A DNA stretch of 64,000 nucleotides from Aculops lycopersici (lineage: Eukaryota > Arthropoda > Arachnida > Trombidiformes > Eriophyidae), in NCBI GenBank assembly GCA_015350385.1, contig WNKI01000001.1, forward strand, positions 2,526,699-2,590,698, in the 5' to 3' direction. The notes below the pieces were generated by a model. It had not been told where the DNA came from, searched no databases, and worked only from the letters and a program-made list of their open reading frames with translations. Shown here piece after piece: positions 45,031 through 55,590 of this stretch; the stretch's first letter is position 1; each line of letters starts with the position of its first letter. The position numbers were made by a program, and so were the translations under genes.

Positions 45031-46304
45031 TGTGAGAGGGAATTAATGAAAGTTGTAAGGCAATCATCAGCCACAAAACACCCCTCTCTCTCCAGACTTC
45101 CACGACAATTGTCTTGGCTCTCGGCCAGAATATGAACCGACTGCAGATTGCCACTCAATGTTCCGCTTGGTGATCAATGGGATTGATGGCGCACCATGTT
45201 AATGAGCATGGCACCACAATAACAGTTGAGCGAGAGAAATTTCGCACGCCGATTCACAGGCACAATTCAGTTCACCTGTCTGAGTTTGAAAAGAAAATCA
45301 CTGAACAGGTAACCCCAAGGCGAGCATTTTAAGCAAACAACAGCAACAACCCGGCTTGGACTGGTTTGTGCGCCTAGCCATTAGGTTGAATGTGTGCAGC
45401 CAGTTAGCGAGGGCGATAGTTGATTCTTTTTTTACAAGCGTAAGGTGCTCGCTCGCTCGCAGCTCATTTCGCATTCACCTGTCGCTGGTGGGCTCGCTCT
45501 CTGAGCTTAGCAAGGGGCTGCACGCGCGACAAAGCCTGTGCGCGTTGGCGCAGGCGGAAGTCGAGGGTGGGACCAGCAAGAGGAATGGCAAAGGCAATAG
45601 AAAGCGAGAGGGAGACACAATTAGCGCGTGCTGTTGTTGTTGTTGTTGCTGTAGTCGTCGTTGTCGTTGATGCTAAATTTCTATCGTCGTTTCAGCCTCA
45701 AAAGAAGTGTAGTTGCGCACTGACAGCGCAGCCAGCCGCTAGATTTGCCCCATTGAGAGAATAAAGAGAAATTTAGCATCCGGCGCTTTTCCGAGCCTTT
45801 AGCTAGGATCTTGTGGTGGTTTTTGCACGTATACCGTATGCCACTAGGCGTGACACTATGTATCAGCCTAAACATTGGAGGCAGGTTTGCTAGTTTGCTG
45901 GCTGGCTCTAAATCTAAGGTCTTCTACTGACACTGCCGCTGCCATTGCAATTGCAATGGTGTGCAACAAGTGCCACTATCGTTGCGAGAATGTTAATGAC
46001 GAGCCCGAGGTACTTACCTGGCGCCAGCGATACCAGTCGAAGACCTTGAGAGAGTTTTGAGAGCGAAGTGGATATGAATGCTCGCAGGTTGCTAGAGTCC
46101 TGATCTGCGCGCGCAGTTAAAAAGTCTCCTCTATCTTGGAGTATCTTGAGGTTGTCGACGCGCAAGGCGAGGCGAAGAGAAAGCGGTAGAGTAAAAGAGT
46201 GAGGGGAGCGCCGGTGGGAACCACTTGTTGCGGTTGTTGTTGTTGCTGCTGCTGCCTTTGTTGCTATCTCTGTCTTGTTACGATGAAGCTGAGCAACAGG
46301 TGGG

Positions 46305-46312
46305 TATATAAG
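46305..46312 (+). promoter_or_regulatory. TATA box of the Gly/His-rich gene
   Basis: TATATAAG is followed about 29 bases later by TTCAACA, an arthropod-style initiator with +1 near 46334. The spacing is right for a TATA-initiator core promoter and gives a 5' UTR of about 120 bases to the ATG at 46453. It is the clearest core promoter in the window and suggests strong or tissue-specific expression. Confidence 0.75.
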
Positions 46313-46452
46313 CGAGCGGCTAGCGATTAGTTCAACAGTCAAGTCTCAGCTCAACAAAACTCACCTGAAAAATATACAACAAGCAAACAAAAGACAACTA
46401 AAGATCTCTAATATCAATTAAGCGAACAAAACAACAGAAACAAGTCACCAAG

Positions 46453-46860
46453 ATGAAGGTTATTTGCCTGACACTAGTTTTAGTCGTCCTTTGCGCCTTG
46501 ATTGGCGAGTCGCTAGCCGGCGGACACCATGGTGGCATGATGCGCGGCGGATACGGCGGCGGCCGCATGATGGGCGGACACGGCGGCCACGGCGGTATGC
46601 GCATGATGCACGGCGGCGGCGGATACGGGGGTCACGGACGTAGAATGGGCGGCGGACATGGCGGGCACCGCATGAAGAGAATGGGCGGCGGCTACGGCGG
46701 CGGCCATGGTGGACACGGCGGCATGCGCATGATGCACGGCGGCGGCGGATACGGCGGCCATGGGCGTAGAATGGGCGGCGGCCACGGCGGTATGCGCATG
46801 ATGCACGGAGGCGGCGGCCACAGAATGGGCGGTGGTCATGGACACGGATATGGAAAGTAA
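46453..46860 (+). CDS. Secreted Gly/His/Met-rich repeat protein (135 aa)
   Basis: ATG 46453 has a good context (ACCAAG before it). Residues 1-22 form a clear signal peptide (MKVICLTLVLVVLCALIGESLA). The mature chain of about 113 residues is almost only Gly, His, Met, Arg and Tyr, with no cysteines. A block MRMMHGGGG occurs three times (DNA at 46597, 46723, 46792), followed by YGGHGRRMGGGHGG in the first two copies, so the gene grew by internal duplication. Similar glycine-rich secreted proteins of arthropods include cuticle or silk components and glycine-rich antimicrobial peptides; the many His and Met residues could bind copper or zinc. None of these roles can be chosen from sequence. TATA box, initiator, Kozak context and AATAAA all support a real single-exon gene. 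Confidence 0.85.
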   Translation: MKVICLTLVLVVLCALIGESLAGGHHGGMMRGGYGGGRMMGGHGGHGGMRMMHGGGGYGGHGRRMGGGHGGHRMKRMGGGYGGGHGGHGGMRMMHGGGGYGGHGRRMGGGHGGMRMMHGGGGHRMGGGHGHGYGK

Positions 46861-46974
46861 GTGATTGAAAGTGAGTGAAATGCCCAAAGTAGGTGCTTTC
46901 ACATTCGCAAATCGATATTCAAGCACAAAAAGCACGCCCTCAACTAGTCTGTCAAGACAAACCGGAAGCGTGCA

Positions 46975-46980
46975 AATAAA
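46975..46980 (+). terminator. Poly(A) signal AATAAA of the Gly/His-rich gene
   Basis: First AATAAA after the stop codon, about 115 bases downstream; a second one lies near 47090 just before the C run. Confidence 0.65.
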
Positions 46981-48040
46981 ACGATCCGACGACACTACCC
47001 GAACGATGGGGACCCATCAGCCGATGCGACTAATCACAATTGACAGTTTTTTGCTTTGTGATATACAGATTTAAAGATGAAAAGATAAAAATAAAATTCC
47101 CCCCCCCCTCAAAAAAACTAAAATTTTAACGATAGACCAAAGAGTTAGTTTATTATACTACCTGTTGCTACTTATTATTATTTTCATGTGTCCAACATTT
47201 GATCTCTTGAATTTGGCATTCAGCTATGAGAAATTTTTGGTGGCCAAACGACTAGGCCACATCGCAGTTAGTTTGTATCACAGAGTTGCTCTTTTCTCTT
47301 TGTTTCGTCTTTGTTCTCGTTGCTACCCGAACCAAATCTAATTTGAGGCGCCGATATGGCTCATGAATATTCTATTCCCGTCTTTGTATCTTAGTTGGCA
47401 GTAGAAGCATTGAAAGAATCAGCATCAGCTGCAATAGAAGACGCTCTAGACATCAGCGATCGTGTTACCGGAAGAGACCAGGTAGCAGCAGCAGCATTAG
47501 AGCCACTTGTTGCCACTCGGCCTGTTCGCATTGGATGCAAATTTTCCCACTCATAACAAGGATCCAATGGAGCCCTCGACTGCTCAACTAGCTCAAGAAT
47601 TGTTGTCGCTTGTTAACGGTGTTGCAGTGGTGGTTGTGTTCGTCCCGCCGGCTGAACACAACCACCTGTTGGATCACGACCATGCGACAGGAACTTGGCA
47701 CCTAGACTGGCTGGGGAATCAATCGATCGGCTCACTCAACTTGATCTGAGTTGAAAGCCAGCGAGTTTGTCACACCTGTTGTCTGTCGAGTCTCAAGAAA
47801 AGTGACACTCGAGGGCATTCCTTGTATGCATACATTTATCTCACTCAACAGGCTCTACAAAGTGTCACCTGTTTTCCTCCCCTCCAATGAATGAACGTCT
47901 AACTGCCTCTCCTGTTATGTGTGTTTGTGTGCGACTTGATCCTGCGGTAAGATATTAGCGTAGAAAGTGCACAAAGGTGCGAAGGAGGAAGTGGCCAGCG
48001 CAACAACGACAAGTGGTCAGCGGCGAAATGATGTCATTGG

Positions 48041-48059
48041 TGCTGCTGCTGCTGCTGCT
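48041..48059. repeat. CTG microsatellite
   Basis: Six uninterrupted TGC/CTG triplets in non-coding DNA. Confidence 0.85.
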
Positions 48060-48292
48060 TCATCATCGTCGTTGTTGTCGCCGCCGCCTCCGTCTCGACT
48101 ACTCCATTATTTGGCATGAGAGAGACAGACAGGGAGAGAGGAAACTTTCACCCGCTTGGACGGCGTGGGTTCAGCATCAACATCGCGAATTGGTTACCTG
48201 TGGCCATTGCGTGACTTTTACACAACGAACACAGCAAAGTAGTAAAGTCGTGTTCAGTTGCTTGTTATTTGGTGAGAGGACTAGCCAATTGG

Positions 48293-51179
48293 CTAGCCGC
48301 CAGACCAAATCCGCCTTCTTTTTGCCATCTTGGTGGCCCACTTTAGTCTTGGCCATGGTTGACCACCTTGCTCAACATCTTGGCGCTGGCCACTTCGGTC
48401 TTGCGCTTGGCAAATCACCCCGCCAACGAGACGGCTGCTGCAGTTTTGAATATCGATCTGGTAGGGAAACTGATCTCGCAACTGCCTTTTTGGCCCTCCC
48501 TCAATCGACTGAATGGCCACATGTCCGGCATTAGTATCATTCCACGGAGACACTGATCGGTAGACTGCACGAAACAATGCAGTTGAGTCTGCTACAGCAT
48601 GATAATTATCATCGTCGCCAACAGCAGCGGCTTGGTCTTGGTCTTGTGGATTTAGGTATTTGTTTTTGTTTTCATTGTCCACTTGCCCGACATCCGGATG
48701 TGGCATGAATGCAATTGGATCGCTACCTTCCACGGCATCCGAAGCGGCGGTATGCAAATACTCGTAGGGATCTGGTGCATGGTTTATCTCATGAAAATCC
48801 TCGAATCTTATTAAATCTGCGGCTCGTTCCGCAATCATGATGGCAGGCGCATTTGTGTTGGCTATTTATTTGTAGGGAAAGTTGTGGAACAAAGATAGTT
48901 AGAAGCCGAGTAGAATTATTATTTGTACATAACTTTGATATAATCATATCAAGTTGACGTGATTACCCCCAGCACTATCACTACTACTACCACCACCATC
49001 CCCACTTACCTGATACTATCTGTGGCATTATCGATGCGTCCACCACTCGCAAACCTCGAATTCCTCCCAAGACTCTCAGCTTCGGGTCGACAACGGCAGA
49101 CTTGTCGTAGGATCCATAGCCCATCTTGCAAGTTCCCACCGGATGATAGATGGTCCAGGTGAGAGTTCGAGCCACGCACTCTAAATAGGCGTCGCTTAGG
49201 AACCTAAACCTCTCGCAACCGGGAAGCGGAAGTTGGAAGAGTTTTGAGTTGAAATATTTGCGAAACTCGCGCGATTCTCCAATGTTAATGGCCAATTTCA
49301 TGCCCTCAACTATGGTGGCCACATCAGCTGGGTTGCTCAAATAACGAGGATCAATTATGGGATGCTCGTAGGGATTTCGAGATCTCAGCTTGAGGTAACC
49401 GCGACTTTTGGGCCTCAAAAGAACGGGGTCAATGGAGAAGCTCGGCGTTTTAATGTAGTGTTTGTAATACGACCAAATGATTGGATTTAAACCAGCCAAG
49501 TGCTTGAAGTACCTCCCCCCATCTGCCACGACATCAGCTGGCACCATGTGCATCTCAATATCTGGCCAATCTTTGTGCGAGTGCTCAGGGTGTTGATGAA
49601 CAAACTTGGTGCTCACAAACGCCAAGCCATCGACACCTGTTGATGCGAGCGGGCCTGTTGATTTAGTTTTTTTTGTTTCGTTGGTTGGTTTACATTTAAG
49701 CTGATTAGATAAAAGTGAATCGCATGCTGATAATAGTAATAATAATCACAACAACAACAAAAACTCACCTGAACCTTTGGTAAAGTATCGCAATATATTG
49801 TCGATGGTGAAGATGCGCTTCTGCGTCAGGGAAACCGGACGGTCTATGGTAAAGTGGATGCCGCCTGGATAAATGTGGTCCTGCAGATTCTTGCCAACAG
49901 GTAGATCGGCAACGAGGGGAATCTTTGGCAATATGACGAGAGGAGAGGAAGAACAATCGAGTTGGTTAGCAAGGCAATAGCATTAGCGCCATTGGCGAGT
50001 AGAAATGATTGATGTCCAATCGCTAACGAAAAATTTAAGACTAACCCCGAGTTTGTGGAGGTCTCGAGCCGGTCCAACGCCAGATAGGAGCAACAAGTGG
50101 GGAGATCCAATTGCGCCTGCCGACAGGATTACCTCCTTGCGAGCATATACCGCGTGGCTCAGTTTGAAGCGATCAAATTGGATGCCAATGGCTCGTTTGT
50201 GTCCATTGAACAGGATCTGCAGTGTTGTATTGTATTGTGTTTTGTTTAGGTTTAGTCGAATGGTGGTTAGTGAGATTGCGGAAGCGAGGCAAAGATCGAG
50301 CGACAGGTGAGTGGTTGATTGAAAAAAGAGGTGAGCGAGCAAGCGAGAGTTCAACAAGCAACAGGTAGCTAGGTTGGGGAAAACTTACTTTTGTGGCCAT
50401 GGCAAAGGTGAGAATGTGCAAATTTGGCCGCTCGTGTATGGGATAGAGAAAGGCTTTGGCTGTGGAACATCGAGCTCCATTTCTGTTTGTTGTCTGTGGA
50501 ATGGCAAATCCCGATTGGCTTGCCCCGTTCAAGTCGATCAACTTTGGGTAGCCAAGCTCATGGGCCGACTCAACGAACGCCCTACCCAATGGCGAAACGT
50601 ATGGAGTTTTGCGAACGTCGAGATAGCCTTTAGTTGGCGAATGGAATCCATTGCTTGCTATGTCATAATCTTGGTTGTTTTCAGACTTTAGAAAGTACGG
50701 AAACACATCTGGCCAGTGCCAGCCGCGCGGCCAAGAGTTGTAATCGTTTGGATTCCCACGCGTGTACAGCATAACGTTTAGAACACTTGTTCCGCCCAAT
50801 ACCTTGCCGCGCGGCCAGAAGCTCCGTCGCGAGCTCATCCCAAGACAAGCCTGCCGCTGCGGCTCCGTATGGTAGGACCAATCTAGTTTTGCTTTTGTAA
50901 CAACTGATAGGCTACGGGAATGTCGCTGATTATGTTTTCATTGCCGCCAGCCTCGAGCAACAGAACACTGGTTGCCGGATCCTCGCTGAGTCGATTGGCC
51001 AACACGGAGCCGGCCGAACCTGAGCCTACAATAATGTAGTCGTATTCAATGGGCCATTTGGATTTTGTGCCTAGAAGGATTGGTCTTGGTAGGAATTGAG
51101 CGATGAAGTTTCTATTCAATGACATCAAAGTCATCAGCGGAATCGTTATGACCGACAGCTTGACCATGAGGCCGAGCAT
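48293..51179 (-). CDS. GMC-family FAD oxidoreductase (glucose/choline dehydrogenase-like), five exons, frame broken once
   Basis: Exons (minus strand): 51179-50389, 50216-50046, 49922-49769, 49654-49010, 48861-48293. The introns of 172, 123, 114 and 148 bp all have GT-AG ends and consistent phases. An N-terminal hydrophobic segment is followed by the FAD-binding loop DYIIVGSGSAGSVLANRLSE, PRGKVLGGTSVLN, the GMC signature GAIGSPHLLLLSGVGP, DLPVGKNLQDH and the catalytic region (His in IYHPVGTCKMG, Asn in SANTNAPAIM). Substrate is unknown; insect relatives include glucose dehydrogenase and ecdysone oxidase. Two oddities stand out. In exon 1, between LLQKQ and LDWSYHTEPQ, the frame shifts by one base at CAAAAC near 50890, so the gene as written is interrupted. 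After AADLIRFEDF about 170 extra, non-family residues follow. With one base restored the locus would encode about 776 residues. Confidence 0.92.
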
Positions 51180-53285
51180 CTTGAGTTTTTGGCGAGAGCG
51201 CAGCAGCAACGGCAACGGCGATAACAATAGCTGGCCCCAAATTGTTTATTCTTTGGAGAATCAAGATTCAAGAGGCCACTTAATGATTCGTTAGACTTGC
51301 TTGCGATTGGCAACTTGTTGAGGTATTTGTTTGCTCTTTGGATGGCTTGTTTCACTCTTGCATTGTTCAAGTTAGTACAGTTTCTGTGGCTATTTCTGTT
51401 GCTCTTTGCTTCATGATCTAGATGAATTTTTGACACTACGAGTTGCTTCATTACTAGGCTGCATTTGTGCATGCTAGTGAATGTGATCAAATAACATCAA
51501 CAATGCTTACAGGTACAGGTGAGTGCTTCCGAATCTCTGATTTGCATTGCTTTTGTGGCCGCACGCGCAGAATTTTGTGCATCGGCCAGCTAAGAAGGAA
51601 AACACATAGATATCATCTCAGTTTGTAGCGGTCGCGAAACAAGTGAAAGTCTGACATTTGAGATGGTCAAGCGACGATGTCTTCGGGGACAGCGCCGATC
51701 GGCGCGCTAGAGCGGCGAAAGTGACTCGAAAGGCCTGAACAGGTAGCGGTAGCAGCCACTTAAGGATCAAGAGGGGGATGGCAGCAGGTGGTTGCAGTGA
51801 TCGGCGGCCATTGCTTGTTCCTGTTGTCTCTCGTAGACATTAGCAACAGGTAAGTCAGCGGCAGTCAGCCTTCTCTGTAGCTCAACGGGGCGGTAGCTTG
51901 CAATCGTCAGTCTCGCTGATAGCGTAGGTAGCCACTGTGCCCGAGGTGGCTGACCACGATGGCCATTGTTGGCCGACGGCCATTGTTGCAGGTGTATTAA
52001 CAGGCAAGACGCTACTTCACACATCCACTCCTTGCTGCTGCTGCTGCTGCTGCCACCACCAAGATGCTCGCCAAGACTGAGTTACCTCGGGATAATACCA
52101 TCGCCTCCTCCCCAACTTTCTCTGCCGTAAGCCTGGGATTCAAATGACAGTAGCAATTAGCAATATACAGCCTCATTGCAGTCGACCAAACATTGATTTG
52201 CGTCAACTATCTAGTTTGTCTGGTTGATGCGGATCTATCTTGCCAATTGTCGAGTTGAAATAGCCAACCAAAGAGACCGTGCTGTGTTATGGGACGGTCG
52301 GAGAGAGCTTGGCGATAAAACAATCAACTCTTACTCGTTGTTAGCTTCTGATTCATTGCGCCATCAACACAGTCAACACGGTTATTATTACGACTAACGG
52401 CCACTAAGACTATTCAACCACTAGAAAGTCTTGTCTTTTGGAGGGATAGAGCCTGAGAGGATGTCGAAAGAGAAGTGGATTGAGAAATGATAACACGACA
52501 CATCAATTTGCTCGTCTTGTCATCGCTCGTAAGCGTTCACTCGATGGAGATCAGACATCGTTCAGACCAAGTGGCGGGCCAGTATTCCAGTGCATCACTT
52601 ACTCGGTCACGACAGCGAGAGCAACCTTCAAGTTGACGACAACATAGACATTCGAAAGATAGAGGGCAATTTGGTCATTTAGTGTTGTATACAACCTGTG
52701 GATTGTCATCACCAAGACAAACGAAGAATAGAAAGACAAAGCAAACAAACAAATCGACATACAAGCCCTTGGTCTTGGCATCTAGCGAGACTCTTGGGTG
52801 GTGCCGCTGCCATCTCATCTGCGATCTCCAGCCAACCACTTGTTCGATTCACCTTCTCTCTTACCTGCTTGCCTTTGCCGGTACCCACTCGATAACAAGT
52901 GATTCGCACTTGAAGGGGTGCGACCTCCACCGACAACGACTAGTTTAGTCCGTTGAACTTCTTCTTCTCCCTTTTTATCCACTACTCAGTTTTCAGCTGG
53001 ACATTCGGTCAGTGCATCCATAGAGTCCAATGGCCTCCTCTCATTTCTGTTACACTTTGAGCATGGCAAAGCAAGCAAGAGTTTTGAGCTGAATGAATAC
53101 CTGCACTATCATCAGAGGATTTGTCATGACAATGGAATGCATGGCAAGTGTCAGGAATCAGAGAGATAGAGAGCGAAAGCCAACGCCTCGGTGGAAAAAT
53201 GGAAAGTATCAACAAGTGGTGGATGAAGTGATCAGGTGTGAGAGGAGGCCTTGTTCTCGTAGTGGTTTAAAAAAGCGCCTGCACT
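51180..53285. other. Intergenic region between the GMC and CNNM genes
   Basis: This is the 5' flank of the GMC gene. No coding region is supported. CAGGTA/CAGGTG motifs are crowded at 51510-51521 (two in tandem), 51740, 51785, 51847 and 51989. A CTG repeat lies at 52033-52053. Confidence 0.5.
52033..52053. repeat. CTG microsatellite
   Basis: Seven uninterrupted CTG/TGC triplets in non-coding DNA. Confidence 0.85.
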
Positions 53286-53291
53286 TTTATT
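53286..53291 (-). terminator. Poly(A) signal AATAAA spanning the CNNM stop codon
   Basis: The final Lys codon AAA and the stop TAA (53289-53287) together create AATAAA on the minus strand. This suggests the transcript ends here and that the protein is not extended by further exons. Confidence 0.6.
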
Positions 53292-55590
53292 TCGGTTGAC
53301 TCTGATTGGGACTAAATGGTTTCTGTTGATCCTTGATGACGCCGTCGCCGCCACTTGTTTGGTGGTCCACTATTTGCTGATTACCACTTTGCGTCAGCGG
53401 CCCATCATTTTGGGCACCTGTGGATCCGCCTGTTGGCTGACTCGGCAAGGCTGATGGTAGCATCTTTGCGCTAGCTAACGGGGGCGCCGGTAGTTGGTGG
53501 TAGAAATTTCTACCTGCTTGAGCGCCGCTGCCACCGAGACCAAGCTCACAGTCCAGAGTGTTTGGGGTTCCGCCGCTACTTTCAGTTCGACTTATAAGCT
53601 CCTCAATCATTAGATTGGACACCTGTGCATCCGTTCGTCGACGCTTGCGTCGATTGTCTGACAGTGTGTCGGTCTCATCATTGATCTCAGTTTGCAGAAC
53701 CTCCTCAATAACGTCCTCGAGTGTAACCACTCCGCATGCCTCATAATACTTGTCCGTTTCGCCATCGTCGAAAATCTGCCTCACCACTGCCATATGTGAC
53801 TTACCCGTTTTAAACTCATTCAATGCCACGTCAAGTGTTGCATTCTCCTCAATATAAATTAGCGGATGTTTACAATACATCAGCATGTTTGCCAATGGCG
53901 TTTGATCATCGGGATCGAGTAAGGCTAAATCTTTAGCCAATATAAGAGCAACGATTTGCTTTCGATCATCAAATTCATAGACAGGAATCCGAGAGTAGCC
54001 CTTCTCGATGATTCGCTTAATGGTCTCTCTGTCGAGGGTGCAATTTAGTGGCAACATAAAGACATCCTCAATGCGAGTCATAATTTGATCCACTTTTATC
54101 TTTTTCAACTTCAATGCGCCCGAAATAATTGCAACCTCATCGGCCTCCAATTGAGTGTGATGGCCGGTGATTCTGATGAACTCCATTAGTCGCTCGCGAT
54201 CGTAAACATTGCCCTTCTCCTCGCCTAGGAAATAGTCCAGTAGGCAGGATATTGGCCAACTCAAGGGGAAAGTTAAGATCATAAATGCATAGGTTAAGTA
54301 GATGGTGCGAGCACCAATGGCCAATCCCTGGCGAGCGCAAAAAGCTTGAGGTACAATCTCGCCCAAAACTACAATGGCCAGCGTTGATCCAATAACAGCA
54401 ACCACGCCACTTGTTAGCTGTTCCAAGATGACAGTTAAAGTTGAATTAACCATTACGTTGCCCAACAGGAGCGAGCACAGGAGGTAGTTGCCGCGTTTCC
54501 TCAAGGGAGCTATGGTTCTTGCGTAGCCACGCTCGCGTTGGTCGCCACAGGAGCTTATTACAGCCAACTCGTTCATGTCCAACGACATTAGACCCAAATT
54601 CAAGCCGGAAGTTACGGCAGATAGAAATAGAAGCACCACCATGAGAATGCAATCATTAGTCACCGACATAAACGGTGGCTCCACCTTCAGCGTAACCCAA
54701 AACTCTGTTCCCTGGTGCACCCAAATTAAATTACCCTCGTCTCCTGTTGACGGCGCCTGTCTCGACCAGCTCCTTTGAGCGACCACCTGTTTGGGTTGCA
54801 CTTGTTGTTGGTGGTGGTTGTGTTGCTGGTGTTCCTGTTGATCTCGTAGAGCAGGTGGCAAGAACAGGGCTGGTTGCTTGATGCAAAAGTAATAGTTCAT
54901 ATTTCCAGCGCTCAAGTCCAACTCTGGCAAATTTATCGTCAACTCGGCCACATTTGGCGTGAGAATGTTGGCCTCAGTCAACCGATAGCTAGTGACTCGA
55001 TTGTAATCAGTGCAATCATAACTCTTACTCGTTGTTCTCTTTCTCTGCGAGAATCTTCTCTTTCGAACTCCATTCTCCACCTGATTCTGTTCACTCAAGA
55101 CAAGATCTTGGTTGACTGATAGGTTTGAGTTTGTAAAAAGTGGCCGACTGGTTAGTGGAACCAAGTTTGTTGTGTTGCTCCCCTCGTCGGCATTTGGCTC
55201 GACGACATTATCCGTTGAATCTGGATCAAATTCAGTTGTAAATGCAATAATTGTATTGGTTGTAAATAATTCGCCATATAAAGTCAAGGTGGTCGGCCGG
55301 TTGGCCTCAATCACGCTAACCCCACTAGGAGTTATGTAATGGTCGCCCTCGCAACGAAACCCAATTAATGCTGGCTGAAAGTAGAGGTTGTCCGCTATAT
55401 TCTCTCCATTTCCTCTTTCATAGCCAAAACTACCACGTCCGCCACCTGTTGATGACGCGAATACTTGCTGAGCTGATGCTGTTGTTGTCTCTACTCTATC
55501 TGGTGGCTTTGAGTCGCCATCGTCGCCTATGGCCAGCGCACTGGCCATAAGTAAGAACAATATCTTGGAACTCAGTAGTATATTTGACAT
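53287..55590 (-). CDS. uex: CNNM-family metal (Mg2+) transporter, short C-terminus
   Basis: A 767-residue single-exon membrane protein of the CNNM/Unextended family, which handles Mg2+ efflux and binds PRL phosphatases. Start ATG 55590 gives a signal peptide (MSNILLSSKILFLLMASALA); upstream codons are open but lack an ATG. The extracellular region up to about residue 305 contains a Gln/His-rich insert. The DUF21 membrane domain follows (about 310-480: SGLNLGLMSLDMNELAV, LLGNVMVNSTLTVIL, VVLGEIVPQAFCARQGLAIG). The CBS pair (about 505-635) has KVDQIMTRIEDVFMLP, KGYSRIPVYE and ACGVVTLEDVIEEVLQTEI. Family members continue with a cyclic-nucleotide-binding homology domain; here only a Gly/Ser/Pro/Gln-rich tail of about 130 residues follows, and the stop codon overlaps AATAAA. 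Confidence 0.93.
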   Translation of the reverse strand: MSNILLSSKILFLLMASALAIGDDGDSKPPDRVETTTASAQQVFASSTGGGRGSFGYERGNGENIADNLYFQPALIGFRCEGDHYITPSGVSVIEANRPTTLTLYGELFTTNTIIAFTTEFDPDSTDNVVEPNADEGSNTTNLVPLTSRPLFTNSNLSVNQDLVLSEQNQVENGVRKRRFSQRKRTTSKSYDCTDYNRVTSYRLTEANILTPNVAELTINLPELDLSAGNMNYYFCIKQPALFLPPALRDQQEHQQHNHHQQQVQPKQVVAQRSWSRQAPSTGDEGNLIWVHQGTEFWVTLKVEPPFMSVTNDCILMVVLLFLSAVTSGLNLGLMSLDMNELAVISSCGDQRERGYARTIAPLRKRGNYLLCSLLLGNVMVNSTLTVILEQLTSGVVAVIGSTLAIVVLGEIVPQAFCARQGLAIGARTIYLTYAFMILTFPLSWPISCLLDYFLGEEKGNVYDRERLMEFIRITGHHTQLEADEVAIISGALKLKKIKVDQIMTRIEDVFMLPLNCTLDRETIKRIIEKGYSRIPVYEFDDRKQIVALILAKDLALLDPDDQTPLANMLMYCKHPLIYIEENATLDVALNEFKTGKSHMAVVRQIFDDGETDKYYEACGVVTLEDVIEEVLQTEINDETDTLSDNRRKRRRTDAQVSNLMIEELISRTESSGGTPNTLDCELGLGGSGAQAGRNFYHQLPAPPLASAKMLPSALPSQPTGGSTGAQNDGPLTQSGNQQIVDHQTSGGDGVIKDQQKPFSPNQSQPK

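Larger units (their letters stand above)
41427..46304. other. Intergenic region between synaptojanin and the Gly/His gene
   Basis: No gene is supported. The first part must hold the synaptojanin 3' UTR, though I saw no AATAAA close to the stop. Between about 41,930 and 42,790 the base texture differs: fewer simple repeats and a longer chance frame. The rest is rich in short repeats and CAGGTR motifs. A good 5' splice-site sequence on the minus strand (CCAG|GTAAGTACC, near 46010-46024) hints at an unrecognised minus-strand transcript beginning close to the Gly/His promoter. Confidence 0.45.
46861..48292. other. Intergenic region between the Gly/His gene and the GMC gene
   Basis: This holds the 3' UTR of the Gly/His gene, a run of about ten C residues at 47099-47108, and about 1.2 kb without supportable genes. 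A frame at 47977-48534 (+) overlaps the GMC last exon antisense and is not called. Confidence 0.5.

Noticed and set aside
46011..46024. TACTTACCTGGCG, resembling the 5' end of U1 snRNA
   Set aside because: The following bases do not match U1; the motif is better read as a 5' splice site on the opposite strand.
46513..46995. 160-codon Ala/His/Val-rich frame on the minus strand
   Set aside because: It is the exact antisense of the Gly/His/Met repeat gene; GGH codons read backwards give Ala/Val/His, so the open frame is a composition shadow.
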